Shown piece by piece: positions 1-9,024 of a stretch of 64,000 nt of DNA (the stretch's first letter is position 1; every line of letters starts with the position of its first letter). The stretch covers positions 29,532-93,531 of the forward strand of contig NW_026042817.1 of NCBI RefSeq assembly GCF_023856365.1, in the 5' to 3' direction. The position numbers were made by a program, and so were the translations under genes. Below the pieces are notes generated by a model, which saw only the letters and a program-made list of their open reading frames with translations, did not search any database and was not told the origin of the DNA. This DNA comes from Brienomyrus brachyistius. Taxonomy: Eukaryota > Chordata > Actinopteri > Osteoglossiformes > Mormyridae.

Positions 1-1005
1 AGGGTCAGTTTCAGTTTGTTGTTCTGAGGAGGGGGAGGCAGGGGGGGTTTCTTCATCCTCTGTTAGGATATGGGCCCTGTCATCTGGAACCGGGGACCAA
101 TCACTATGGCGTTCAGTCATAGTGGAGGTCGTTCTAGTAGGTCTGACCAATTCCAGATTGGGTGCTATAGGCTGCGACAACTGGGTAGACACAGCATGAA
201 CTTCGGCCTGGACCACTATCCTTTTTCTAATCGTGTGCTGTGGAGGAGAAGTAAAGAGGGACTGTGGGCTTTCCTGGGGCCCTGTCATAAAATTAGTCTC
301 CTCAGAGTTAGGGGGAGGAGTGGGTGTAAGGGACCCTGTCGACACCACTAATTTGTGTGCCTCATGTATAGTCTTGTCCTTCAGTTTCTTTCCAATACCC
401 CTTTTAGCCCATGTAATGGCCAAATCAAAACAAGTTTCCCACTCCTGGGAAGCAAAGAGCTGGAGTTTTGCCAGCTCTGCTGCCAGGGCATCCTCATAAT
501 GTTGTCGGTGGATCAGCATTGTAGTTTGGGCCCAATATTTGGCATTACCTTCCACCAAGGTTAATGTTGTGGGATTAGGTAGTGCCGGCTTTATAATATT
601 GGCCAGAAACCCTTCTAATTTTGTAATCATAGGCGGCTGCCCCTGTGCCACATTACCTTTGTGATGTAACAGTTTAATTATACGAAGAATGGCCCGAGCT
701 TTTAACACAAACTCTGGGTCTGTGGAACGCTGGGGTCTAGTCTCCGGTTTATACCTCGTGTTGAGGTTTGTGTTTCGCAGGAACCGGGGGGCCCTTTGTG
801 TCCTGGTGCCCACTCTGTCCTGTCCCTCCGCGGTATAACCACGTTTGAAATTAAATGTCTGTGCGGGTCCAAAACGGACCCGCGGTTCAAAAAATTGTGG
901 TCCACTGGACCTTTGCTGAAAATATCCATGGTAAGTAGGAGCTGGCCTCCTGTATCTGCCATATTTCACAATATGTGCATAGGAAGGTTTAGTCTCCCTC
1001 TGCAT
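1..1005 (-). CDS. Retroelement ORF, gag/ORF1-like, 3' end beyond the window
   Basis: Reading the minus strand from the ATG at 1005-1003, the frame stays open for 335 codons to position 1, with no stop. Upstream it is open to a TAA near 1107, so a start further 5' without ATG is not excluded. The first ~115 residues are rich in Arg, Tyr, Pro and Gln. A compact helical region follows (about 120-230) with motifs such as KARAILRIIKLLHH, VEGNAKYWAQTTMLIHRQHY and DLAITWAKRGIGKKL. The rest is a Pro/Ser/Thr-rich acidic tail (TPTPPPNSE, EETPPASPSS). This layout resembles the first ORF (gag-like) of retroelements in fish genomes; I do not recognise the family securely. No reverse transcriptase is in the window and it would lie to the left. 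A host gene exon is less likely, given the repeat context. The start lies within 100 bases of G-rich and TTAGGG repeats. Confidence 0.55.
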   Translation of the reverse strand, partial: MQRETKPSYAHIVKYGRYRRPAPTYHGYFQQRSSGPQFFEPRVRFGPAQTFNFKRGYTAEGQDRVGTRTQRAPRFLRNTNLNTRYKPETRPQRSTDPEFVLKARAILRIIKLLHHKGNVAQGQPPMITKLEGFLANIIKPALPNPTTLTLVEGNAKYWAQTTMLIHRQHYEDALAAELAKLQLFASQEWETCFDLAITWAKRGIGKKLKDKTIHEAHKLVVSTGSLTPTPPPNSEETNFMTGPQESPQSLFTSPPQHTIRKRIVVQAEVHAVSTQLSQPIAPNLELVRPTRTTSTMTERHSDWSPVPDDRAHILTEDEETPPASPSSEQQTETDP

Positions 1006-1089
1006 AGGGCGCTGTGAGTGGTGGTATGGACGGGGTGCTGGCCAGTCCGAGCGCTGATCCGCACGTCTGGGTCTGCGGGTCACCACTGC

Positions 1090-1330
1090 GGGTCCCGGGC
1101 TGGATTAAATTGGGGTAAGGCTAGGGGTAAAAAAAAGGGGGAGGGGGGGGGGGGTTTGTTTTTTATGGGGTTTAGGGTTAGGAGTAAGGGTTGGGGATTA
1201 GGGTTAGGGTTAGGGTTATAATCATAACCCTAACCCTACCCAGAATTTCAACATTGAAATTACGAATTTCCTCATTAACCCCAACCCTAACCCTACCCAG
1301 AATTTCACAGTGAAATTTTGTAATTTGTCA
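1090..1330. repeat. Short telomere-like arrays meeting in opposite orientations
   Basis: A G-rich stretch with a G homopolymer near 1145-1155 leads into TTAGGG copies ending near 1218. After a short AT spacer the strand switches to CCCTAA copies (about 1228-1240, again 1281-1297). Between the CCCTAA blocks are AGAATTTCA-type segments repeated about 60 bases apart. The head-to-head arrangement is like a small telomere-telomere junction, but the arrays are too short to prove a fusion. Confidence 0.8.
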
Positions 1331-1335
1331 TTACG

Positions 1336-1445
1336 CCCAAAACTACTGACATTTGGTCATTACTACTGACATATGGTCAAAACTACTGACATATGGCCAA
1401 AACTACTGACATATGGCCAAAACTACTGACATATGGTCATTACTG
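1336..1445. repeat. ACTGACATATGG minisatellite
   Basis: About five tandem copies of a roughly 20-base word built on CTACTGACATATGGTCAAAA, with small substitutions (GGTC/GGCC). It lies between the CCCTAA blocks and the 77-bp repeat. No coding potential is visible. Confidence 0.8.
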
Positions 1446-1463
1446 ACCATAACCCTAACCCTA

Positions 1464-1771
1464 CTGACCGACCCGGTGAGTGCCACATTTTCAACATGTA
1501 GATCGTGGATCCAAATTTACACATGGATATGACGGATATGCTGACTAACTTAGGAAGAGCCACATTTTCAACCTGTATATCATGGATCCTTATTAACACA
1601 TGGATATGATGGTTATGCTGACCGAACCGGTGAGTGCCAAATTTTCAACATGTAGATCGTGGATCCTTATTTACACATGGATATGACGGATATGCTGACC
1701 GAACCGGTGAGGGCCACATTTTCAACATGTAGATCGTGGATCCTTATTTACACATGGATATGACGGATATG
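1464..1771. repeat. 77-bp tandem repeat, four copies
   Basis: Four units of exactly 77 bases run from 1464 to 1771. Each starts CTGAC and contains the words CACATTTTCAAC, GTGGATCC and ACACATGGATATGA. Unit 2 is the most diverged; units 3 and 4 differ by only a few bases. The array ends directly in TTAGGG repeats. Confidence 0.9.
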
Positions 1772-1781
1772 CTGACTAACT

Positions 1782-2846
1782 TAGGGTTAGGGTTAGGGTT
1801 AGGGTTTAGGATTAAGGTTAGTGTTAGGGTTAGGGTTTAGGTTAGGGTTATGGTTAAGGTTAGGGTTATGGTTATGGTTAGGGTTAGGCTTAGGGTTAGG
1901 GTTAGGGTTAGAGTTAGGGTAAGGATTTAGGGTTAGGGTTAGAGTTAGGGTTAGGGTTAATTTTAGGGGTTAGGGTTAGGTTTAGGGTTAGGGTTATGGT
2001 TAGGTTTTAGGGTTTAGGGTTAGGGTTAGGTTTAGGGTTACGGTTTGGGTTAGGGTTAGGGTTAGGGTTAGGGTTTAGGGTTTAGGGTTAGGGTTAGGGT
2101 TAGGGTTTAGGGATTAGGGTTAGGTTTAGTGTTAGGGTTAGGGTTAGGGTTAAAGTTTATGGATAGGGATGGGGTTAGGGTTAGGGTTTAGTGTTAGAGT
2201 TAGGGTTATGGTTAGGGTTATGGTTAGAGTTAGGGTTTAGGTTAGGGTTAGAGTTAGGGTTTTAGGGATAGGGTTAGGGTTAGGGTTAGGGTTAAGGTTA
2301 GGGTTAGAGTTAGGGTTAGGGTTTGGGTTAGGAATAGGATTTGGATTAGGGTTAGGGTTATGGTTAGGGTTAGGTTTAGGATCAGGATTAGGATTATGGT
2401 TAGGATTAGGATTAGGGTTATGATTTGGAATAGGATTAGGATTAGGATTAGGGTTTGGATTAGAATTAGTATTAGGATTAGCTTTAGGATTAGGATTAGG
2501 ATTAGGATTACGATTTGGATTAGGATTAAGGTTAGGATTAGGATGAGTATTAGGATTAGGATTAGGGTTAGGATTAAGATTAGGATTAGGATTAGGATTA
2601 GGGTTAGGATTAAGATTATGGTTAGGATTAAGATTAGGATTAGGATTTGGTTTAGTGTTAGGGTTAGGGTACTGGTTAGGCTTAGGGTTAGGGTTAGGTT
2701 TAGGGTTTAGGACAGGGATAGGTTTAGGGTTAGGGGTTAAGGGTTAGGGTTAGAGTTAGGGTTTAAGGTTTAGGGTTAGGGTTATAGTTAAGGTTAGGGT
2801 TAGGGTTAGGGTTAGGGTTAGGGTTAAGATTAGGATTAGTATTAGG
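1782..2846 (+). repeat. Degenerate telomere-type repeat (TTAGGG and TTAGGA variants)
   Basis: About 1.06 kb of TTAGGG-derived hexamers with frequent one-base insertions and substitutions (TTTAGGG, TTATGG, TTAGAG). Between about 2330 and 2660 the main unit changes to GGATTA/TTAGGA, suggesting local spread of a variant hexamer. The array is open in one frame and yields an Ile-Arg-rich translation that is not a protein. This is an interstitial or subtelomeric relic, not a functional chromosome end, since sequence continues on both sides. Confidence 0.9.
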
Positions 2847-2849
2847 AAT

Positions 2850-3165
2850 AGATTTTCCGAGTTTTTATTCTCTGCTGAGTCCCAAGGTTTTTCTCAACAC
2901 TGCTGTGATTTTCGTAGGTCTTAAACCCCATCCTCCTCCTGCTTTTGTTGTGCAAACACACCCATTACCTGTGAGGATTTGCACATTTGCATTTTTACTC
3001 AGAGTAGCTCAAATTCAAGGCTGGCTAAACCTCTGTGTGCGACATGGAAACCTTCACAAAAGTCTGCTACATCTATACCAAATATCCCACACACTAACTG
3101 ACCAGCAAATATGAAATCACAAAATATATGGAAGCACTAGTCTGTTTTATTTATTAAAAAATTGA
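2850..3165 (+). repeat. Left arm of ~320-bp inverted repeat flanking the piggyBac pair
   Basis: This segment, from CCGAGTTTTTATTCTCTGCT to the GTTTTATTTATTAAA stretch, recurs in reverse complement at about 4938-5268 with scattered substitutions and small indels. It lies just beyond the C-terminal end of the minus-strand piggyBac remnant, so it is probably that element's 3' non-coding flank. On its outer side it abuts telomere-type repeats. Confidence 0.8.
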
Positions 3166-4330
3166 GTGTTTCAAACTTTGCAGTGTTTGCAGACCCAGTG
3201 ACCATCTTCCCTGCATTTGGGTGAATTTGTAGCACTTTGCACTGGTAAACCTGCTGAGGTTTCTGTTGCAGTTCTCCTGTACCTAACACTGAGTTGTCCA
3301 TATAAGTCCGGGCATAGCAGCAGCCTTCCTCTGTCCCTATGCCATTTGTGGCATATATTGGCAATGGAATTCCTTGGCTAGATGACTCAATCTTCTTTTG
3401 CCTTCCCACACTGTCCATGCCTTGTATAGAACGTAGGAATTTGCAACCACCAGGTCCAGCATGTTGTAAAATACAGATACTGGTCACCTGCATGTTGCTG
3501 CTCTTACGGAATACATGCGCGTCATTTGGCCCAACACATTTACACCACACTATAACAGTCTGCTGTTATAGTGTGGTGTAAATGTGTTGGGCCAAATGAC
3601 CAATGGAGAGAGAGAGAGTGAGAGTGACCATTGGTGAGAGAGAGAGTAGTGAGTGTATTTGCTTTTACCGTCTTTCTATATAGGCCTGTATAGTACATAT
3701 CAGAAAACATTGTAGCACTGATGTAAAATTATACACACATTCACATACCTTTATGTGGTTATAGTCTGTTATCGTATTGGGTTTCCTCTTTCTGACTTCA
3801 CAGATTGCCACATCTTGGTCCAAGGATATCAGAACACACAAAATCTTGTTTTTTTAGGTGCATAAATTGTCAAGGAGACACTGCCACTTCTAAGCACTGA
3901 CGCGGAGAATTCATCTTCCTGTGCAGTGTCCTTTGAAATTGGAGGAAGTTCATACCAAACTTTATTCCCTGTGCTCAGTAGTGTTGTTTTGCGCTGAAGC
4001 AGTCTGTGTCACAGTGCCAGTGAGGTGATGAAATTGTCTGTTGTGACATTTCTCCCGTCATCCAGAAAAGGCTCCATCAGACCATGACCATGTTCTCTAC
4101 CAGCTTCTCCCTTTTCTGGTGACTGGGGTGCTTTCCGCATTTGGAACGTATTTGGTCTCCAAATCCGTGTCCATCAAGAACTTGATCCAAAATTTCTCCT
4201 GCTTGGATGCGATATACTGCGTGGACAATGAACCTTGGTCGAGAACAGCAGTACATCTATGTTCATGTGTTCTCCTGGAGTATAACTTTCTGCACTGTTT
4301 TTGGTGAAAGCTGGCAGAGAACGTGGTCAT
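3137..4330 (-). pseudogene. piggyBac-type transposase remnant, minus-strand copy
   Basis: Read on the minus strand from 4330 downwards, several frames in turn give piggyBac (DDE_Tnp_1_7) motifs: KFWIKFLMDTDLETKYV (about 4190-4130), LMEPFLDDGRNVTTDNF (about 4080-4030), then KDTAQEDEFSASVL, DVAIC.VRKRKPNTITDYNH, FYNMLDLV..N.YVLYKA (about 3470-3410), and finally HWVCKHCK, the Cys-rich C-terminal type, near 3190. The TTDN aspartate belongs to the catalytic core of this family. Stops and frame changes break it throughout, and a perfect 38-bp hairpin with GA-rich microsatellite interrupts it near 3521-3650. It cannot encode a working transposase. The call rests on these ordered motifs. Confidence 0.75.
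3521..3600. repeat. Perfect 38-bp inverted repeat with 4-base loop
   Basis: The arm 3521-3558 (starting GTCATTTGGCCCAACACATT) is repeated exactly in reverse complement at 3563-3600, separated by TCTG. Such a hairpin could extrude as a cruciform. It lies inside the minus-strand piggyBac remnant and is followed by a GAGAGAGTGA-type microsatellite (3605-3650). It may be a foldback duplication formed during repair, or a palindrome created in assembly. Confidence 0.9.
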
Positions 4331-4760
4331 GAGTCTGATGGAGCCATTTCTGGATGACGGGAGAAAGTCACAATGACAATATCTTCACCTCACTGTCATT
4401 GTCACACACACTGCTTCACATTTCTGGGCATGGTTTATGGGCATGGTTCACGTTTGCCGTATACTTCCACCATTGGCAAAGGACACTGCACATGGAGAGG
4501 AATTCTCCACGTCAGTGTTTAGAATGGCGCGCATGTATTCAGTACGAGCAGCTTCAATCAAGTGGCAAGTAGCTGTGTTTTACAACATGCTGGACTTGGT
4601 GGCCGTGAATGCCAACGTTCTGTATAAAGCATCTACAGGGAGGAAAGTAAAAATATTGTTTCCGATTCTTCTAGCCAGGGAATCCATTGCGAAATACAGG
4701 GATGATGGACACTGGGTTTTCAAACGCTGCAAACACAGACTTTGAATGATAGACAGACTG
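4331..4760 (+). pseudogene. piggyBac-type transposase remnant, plus-strand copy
   Basis: On the plus strand, LMEPFLDDGR appears at about 4337-4370, then KDTAHGEEFSTSVF near 4480, and RMYSVRAASIKWQVAVFYNM, a typical piggyBac C-terminal motif, from about 4523, followed by LDLVAVNANVLYKASTGRK. Near 4705-4740 the HWVFKRCK segment is the relic of the Cys-rich tail. Relative to the minus-strand copy it lacks the N-terminal half and the segment between the two middle motifs. It faces away from the minus-strand copy, so the two form a head-to-head pair flanked by inverted repeats. Confidence 0.75.
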
Positions 4761-4937
4761 TGTGGGACAGTAACCACTGAGACAAAAGGTAGAAAGATGA
4801 CGATGCATGTCAAAAACCATGGACCATGACTTCACTCAGCTTATGACATTAATATACAAACATTCTTTGGAGACTGAAGTGTTAGCATGTTCTCATTATA
4901 TTCATTTTATTCTATTAGCAACTTTTCATTCTATTTT
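4761..4937. other. Non-coding spacer after the plus-strand piggyBac remnant
   Basis: AT-rich sequence with no ORF or motif I can support. It is probably the 3' tail of the plus-strand piggyBac remnant. Confidence 0.5.
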
Positions 4938-5268
4938 TACTCAATGTCTTTAATAAATAACACAGACAAGTGTTTCCATATATTTTGTGAATGTGCGTCT
5001 TTTCATATTTACAGGTCAGTCAGTGTTTGGGATATTTGGTATAGATATGGCACACTTTTGTTAAGGTTTCCATGTCACACACAGAGGTTCAGCGTGCCTA
5101 GGATTTCAGCTACTCTGAGTAAAAAATGCAAATGTGCCAGGCCTCACAGGTAATGGGTGTGTTTGCACAACAAAAGCAGGAGGAGGATGGGGCTGAAGAC
5201 CTGCGAAAATCACAGCAGGGGTGACAAACACCTTGGGACTCAGCAGAGAATAAAAACTCGGTAAATCT
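4938..5268 (-). repeat. Right arm of ~320-bp inverted repeat flanking the piggyBac pair
   Basis: Reverse complement counterpart of 2850-3165, including TGAGTAAAAAATGCAAATGTG and AGCAGAGAATAAAAACTCGG. Divergence from the left arm is moderate, so the duplication is old. It is followed by CCTAA-type repeats, mirroring the TTAGG-type repeats outside the left arm. Confidence 0.8.
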
Positions 5269-5269
5269 A

Positions 5270-5520
5270 GTGCTAATCCTAACCCTAACACTAACCCTAA
5301 CCCTAATCCCAATCCTAATCCTAATCCTAACCATAATCCTAATGCTAATCCTAATGCTAATCCTAATCCAAACATAATTTAAATCCTAACCCTAATCCTA
5401 ATCCTAATCCTAACCCAAATCCTAATCCAAATCGTAATCCTAATCCAAATCCTAATCGTAATCCTAAATCTAACCCTAACCCTAACTCTAAACCCTAACC
5501 CTAACCCTACCCTAGCCTTA
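5270..5520 (-). repeat. Degenerate telomere-type repeat, CCCTAA/TCCTAA orientation
   Basis: About 250 bases of CCTAAT, CCTAAC and CCCTAA hexamers with many substitutions. Orientation is opposite to the 1782-2846 array, so the piggyBac palindrome sits inside an inverted telomere-like context. The Gly-Leu-rich minus-strand translation here is an artefact of the repeat. Confidence 0.9.
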
Positions 5521-5769
5521 GTTTGCTAACGATAATTTGGGGATATAATGTTAATCAACAGGCTGTTGAAGAGTAGGAAATATGCCTATGTGTAGTTTCC
5601 TCTACTACAGGAGATCACAACTGTCATAAAAACACATGGTCATGTCTGAATATGCCATCATTTTTCTTACCCTAACATCAGTTTGCTAACCCAAACTCTA
5701 ATTTGGGGCATTAATGTTAATCAATATGTCGTTGTAAAGTAGGAAATATGCTATTAAAACATGCTAAAC
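5521..5769. repeat. 160-185 bp repeat, left part, interrupted by the L1
   Basis: A first unit starts GTTTGCTAAC at 5521 and a second at 5681. The second continues after the LINE at 9799-9894, and a third begins at 9895. Shared words are AATTTG, AGTAGGAAATATGC, CATGCTAAAC and TGTCTGAATAT. Units end in CCCTAA-like words, hinting at descent from the neighbouring telomere-type DNA. Confidence 0.75.
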
Positions 5770-5904
5770 GAAGGACTTCCGGCTATGACGGCCAGCTGAG
5801 AAGACGTGTCTCACACTGCTCTGTCTTAATTACTATAATATGCTACTAAGAATACTGCCAATTACAAAAAAACCTGGTAGCATAGTTTTGAAGTTAATAA
5901 TATA

Positions 5905-6520
5905 ATGTCGAAGTCTGGCAAAGTGCGAAAAAAAAATAGGAAAGCGACGAAGATATCTGTTGATCGGATTTGCGGTGAGACACAGAAATATAACGAATAT
6001 ATGTCGGAGAACGCGACCAGTGGTGTAGTAGTGAAAGCGGATGAAATATTAGCTGCCATAAATCCATGAAAACTGAATTTTCATCCAGATTTGATGGAAT
6101 TATGACTGCGATAGAAAGTATGAAGGAAATGATCGACTGCAATGAATGAGTGTTGCCAGCTGAATTGAGGATATCATACGCGGAGGACGTGGTTGCTCTC
6201 TTGCAAGCTAAAGTAAATCAGTTGTAGTCAAAAAAACAAGTCACTGTAAGATGAACTCGTGGATTTGGAAGCCACATCTCGCTTGAAGAACTTAAGAATG
6301 GTAGGCCTTCCGGAAGGTGACGAGGGACGAGATGCATGCTCCTTTTTGGAGAAGTGGATTCCAGAGGTGTGGTATGCTGTGACGTTACAGTCCTCAGGTA
6401 TTATCGAAAGGGCGCACAGCATTGGACCCATGAAGGACTCCAAGGCGCCGCCGTGAACGCTAATAATGAGGTTTCTGAACTACAAGGATAAACAAGCGGT
6501 CATCGTGGTATCGATTGTAT
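5905..6520 (+). pseudogene. L1 ORF1-like nucleic-acid-binding protein remnant
   Basis: An ATG at 5905 opens MSKSGKVRKKNRKATK, a basic start typical of fish L1 ORF1. After a broken coiled-coil region comes DLEATSRLKNLRMVGLPEGD (6262-6321), the conserved start of the L1 ORF1 RNA-recognition-like domain, then FLEKWIPEV and IERAHSIGP. The frame stops at TGA 6454-6456 and would continue as TLIMRFLNYKDKQAV, the next conserved ORF1 motif, so the stop looks like a CGA-to-TGA change. An earlier stop (about 6067) and frame changes also break it. Confidence 0.8.
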
Positions 6521-8450
6521 GAAGTCAGGAAAAAGAGCAGGACCAGACGGTTTCCCAATATATGTGTATAAAAAATGGAAAAGTAAACTGCTAACTCCTC
6601 ATGGAAATGTTCCTTGAGACATTTCAGGAAGGTAGTTTCACAACCTCTATGAATAATGATCTAAATTACCTTATTGCCAAAAACAGGTAAATCCTCTAAC
6701 AAATGTGAAAATAAGTTAAGTTTGTTATATTCTGACCTTAAGATAATATGTAAACTTTAGGCAAAAATGGTTACAAAAATTATTGCCAAACATTATTAAT
6801 AAAGATCAAAATGGATTTATAATGGGAAGACAGGGATTTCACAATGTAAGAAGGGTAATAAACATTATTCACGCTACTAATGCGATTTCAGATACAGCAG
6901 TCCTATCATTAGATACCGAAAAGGACTTTTCAGTGTTTTAGAAAGATTTGGACTTGGAGATAGCTTCAAGAAATGGGTTAAAGTAATATACAACAACTCA
7001 ACCGTAGATATTTTGGCTAATAGAAATATTTCAAAACCAATAAAAATTAATAAATGTTGTCGACAGGGTTGCCCACTCTGACCTTTGTTGTTTACGCTAG
7101 CAATTGAACCTCTTGCAATTGGAATAAGTTCAAATCAGCAAATTTGTGGAATAACAATAGGACAGACAGAACGCAGAATATCCTTGTATGCTGACGATTT
7201 CATACTATTTGTCAAAATTAAGTAATTCAGTTCCGGCAGTGCTGCAGCTAATTAAAACGTTTGGTTATATTTCTGGTTTATAGGGTAAACAACACAAACT
7301 CGTCTACAATTCTGCTAATTCAAATGAATGAAGAAATCCAATTTTGGAGGAAAATGTTTAATGTTGATCAGTTTAAATTCTTGGGATTACAGATTTTGCC
7401 AAGATTGGAAATTATTGTTGATTCCAACTATGAACTTTTAATGGAAGAATTTAATGAATCAATTGATAGACGGATGCCACTTCCAGTATCTGTAATTGGG
7501 AAAGTTAATATTTAATTATATTAATATTATATTTAAATGAACATACTACCCAAACTACTTTATTTATTTCAAATATTCCCTTATCGCCTCCTTCAGGATT
7601 GTTTTCAAAGGTCAAACCCATGTTTGTCAGCTATATATGGAACAATAGGAAGGCAAGACTTCGTTTATATTTGTTTTATTTACCATTTGACAGAGGAGGT
7701 TAAAAATGTCCAAATACATTGTGGTACTACTGGGCAGCACAACTGACGTCTACTATGTTCTATTTTTCTGCAAATGAGTCGCCGCATTGGATAGAAATGG
7801 AATCTCATAATCTAACCCTAACTTTTCCCTCATATACATATTCGGACACAAAAAAATTACGGGAAAGAACTAAAAATCGAATTGTAAGACATATTAATAG
7901 ATATAGTATGCTGTATAAAAATATTTAAATGACTCTCATTCATTATCTCAATATAGTCCAAGATGGGTGAATCAGTTCTTTGTACCAGGAAGAGCGAATG
8001 CAATGTTCAAACTGTGCGAATCGAAGGGACTTAAAATGATCTCTGTTTGACGTAATGTGATTTTATGTTGTCTTTTGAGGCGTTGAAGTTTAAATTTACT
8101 CTTAATAGGAAACATTTTTTTCAAATACCTCCAGCTGAGATGCTTCGTTAAAGTAAGTCAAGATAATGCTCTTAGTTGGCCTTCACTTTCATTTTTAGAA
8201 AAAATTATGATAAAGGATAATCTGATAAAAGGTATTATATCTGAATTTTATGAATTGCTAACAGCTTACTCACCTGAGAATTCACAATATAAGTTGAATG
8301 CATGTAAGGAAGTTTTACAATTAGAAGTTTCAGAAGAAGATTGAATGAAGCTTGTTCTAAAGTTCACACAATGTCGATTAATTCACGGCTTAAATTTATA
8401 CAGTATAAATGGGTAATGCGGAAGTATATAACACCGGTTGAATTAAACAG

Positions 8451-9024
8451 TCGATCTACGGATCGGTGCGGCGTCAGCAGTCATGCGGGCTCTGCATCGG
8501 TCTGTCATGGTGAAGAGAGAGCTGAGCCAAAAGGCGAAGCTCTCGATTTACCAGTCGATCTACGTTCCTACCCTCACCTATGGTCATGAGCTTTGGGTAG
8601 TGACCGAAAGAACGAGATCGCGGGTACAAGCGGCCGAAATGAGTTTCCTCCGCAGGGTGGCTGGGCTCTCCCTTAGAGATAGGGTGAGGAGCTCAGTCAT
8701 TCGGAAGGGACTCAGAGTAGAGCCGCTGCTCCTCCGCATCGAGAGGAGCCAGATGAGTTGGCTCGGGCATCTGATCAGGATGCCTCCGGGACGCCTCCCT
8801 GGGGAGGTATTCCGGGCATGTCCCACTGGGAGGAGGCCCCGGGGAAGACCCAGGACACGCTGGAGAGACTATGTCTCTCGGCTGGCCTGGGAACGCCTCG
8901 GGGTCCCCCCAGAGGAGCTAGACGAAGTGGCCGGGGAGAGGGAAGTCTGGGTCTCCCTGCTGAGGCTGCTGCCCCCGCGACCCGACTCCGGATCAAGCGG
9001 GAGATGATGGATGGATGGATGGAT
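8451..9024 (+). mobile_element. 5'-truncated RTE-clade LINE (Rex3-like) nested in the L1
   Basis: GAATTAAACAG occurs at 8440-8450 and again at 9025-9035, an 11-bp target duplication around a GC-rich insert that contrasts with the AT-rich L1. The insert ends in GATG/GATGG repeats (about 9004-9024), like the GATG tails of the teleost Rex3 LINE. Only the 3' end is present, as expected from abortive reverse transcription. The family name rests on the tail and C-terminal protein motifs and is less certain than the LINE call. Confidence 0.8.
8483..9007 (+). pseudogene. C-terminal end of an RTE-type reverse transcriptase polyprotein
   Basis: An open frame of 174 codons covers the post-polymerase region of an RTE-clade LINE: KAKLSIYQSIYVPTLTYGHE, then AAEMSFLRRVAGLSLRDRVR, GHLIRMPPGRLPGEVF and RRPRGRPRTRWRDYVSRLAW, ending LLPPRPDSGSSGR before TGA. 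The whole endonuclease and catalytic polymerase core is missing through 5' truncation, so the intact frame is not functional. It is better preserved than the surrounding L1, in agreement with a later insertion. Confidence 0.8.

Noticed and set aside
70..564. Plus-strand ORFs at the left edge
   Set aside because: They are shadows of the longer open frame on the minus strand, which has protein-like composition and runs through the edge.
2360..2710. 116-codon ORF rich in Ile-Arg
   Set aside because: It is the translation of degenerate TTAGGG/GGATTA hexamers and has no protein-like composition.
5106..5375. Minus-strand ORF with a Gly-Leu repeat
   Set aside because: Its first part is the translation of CCTAA-type repeats and the rest is the piggyBac-flanking inverted repeat.
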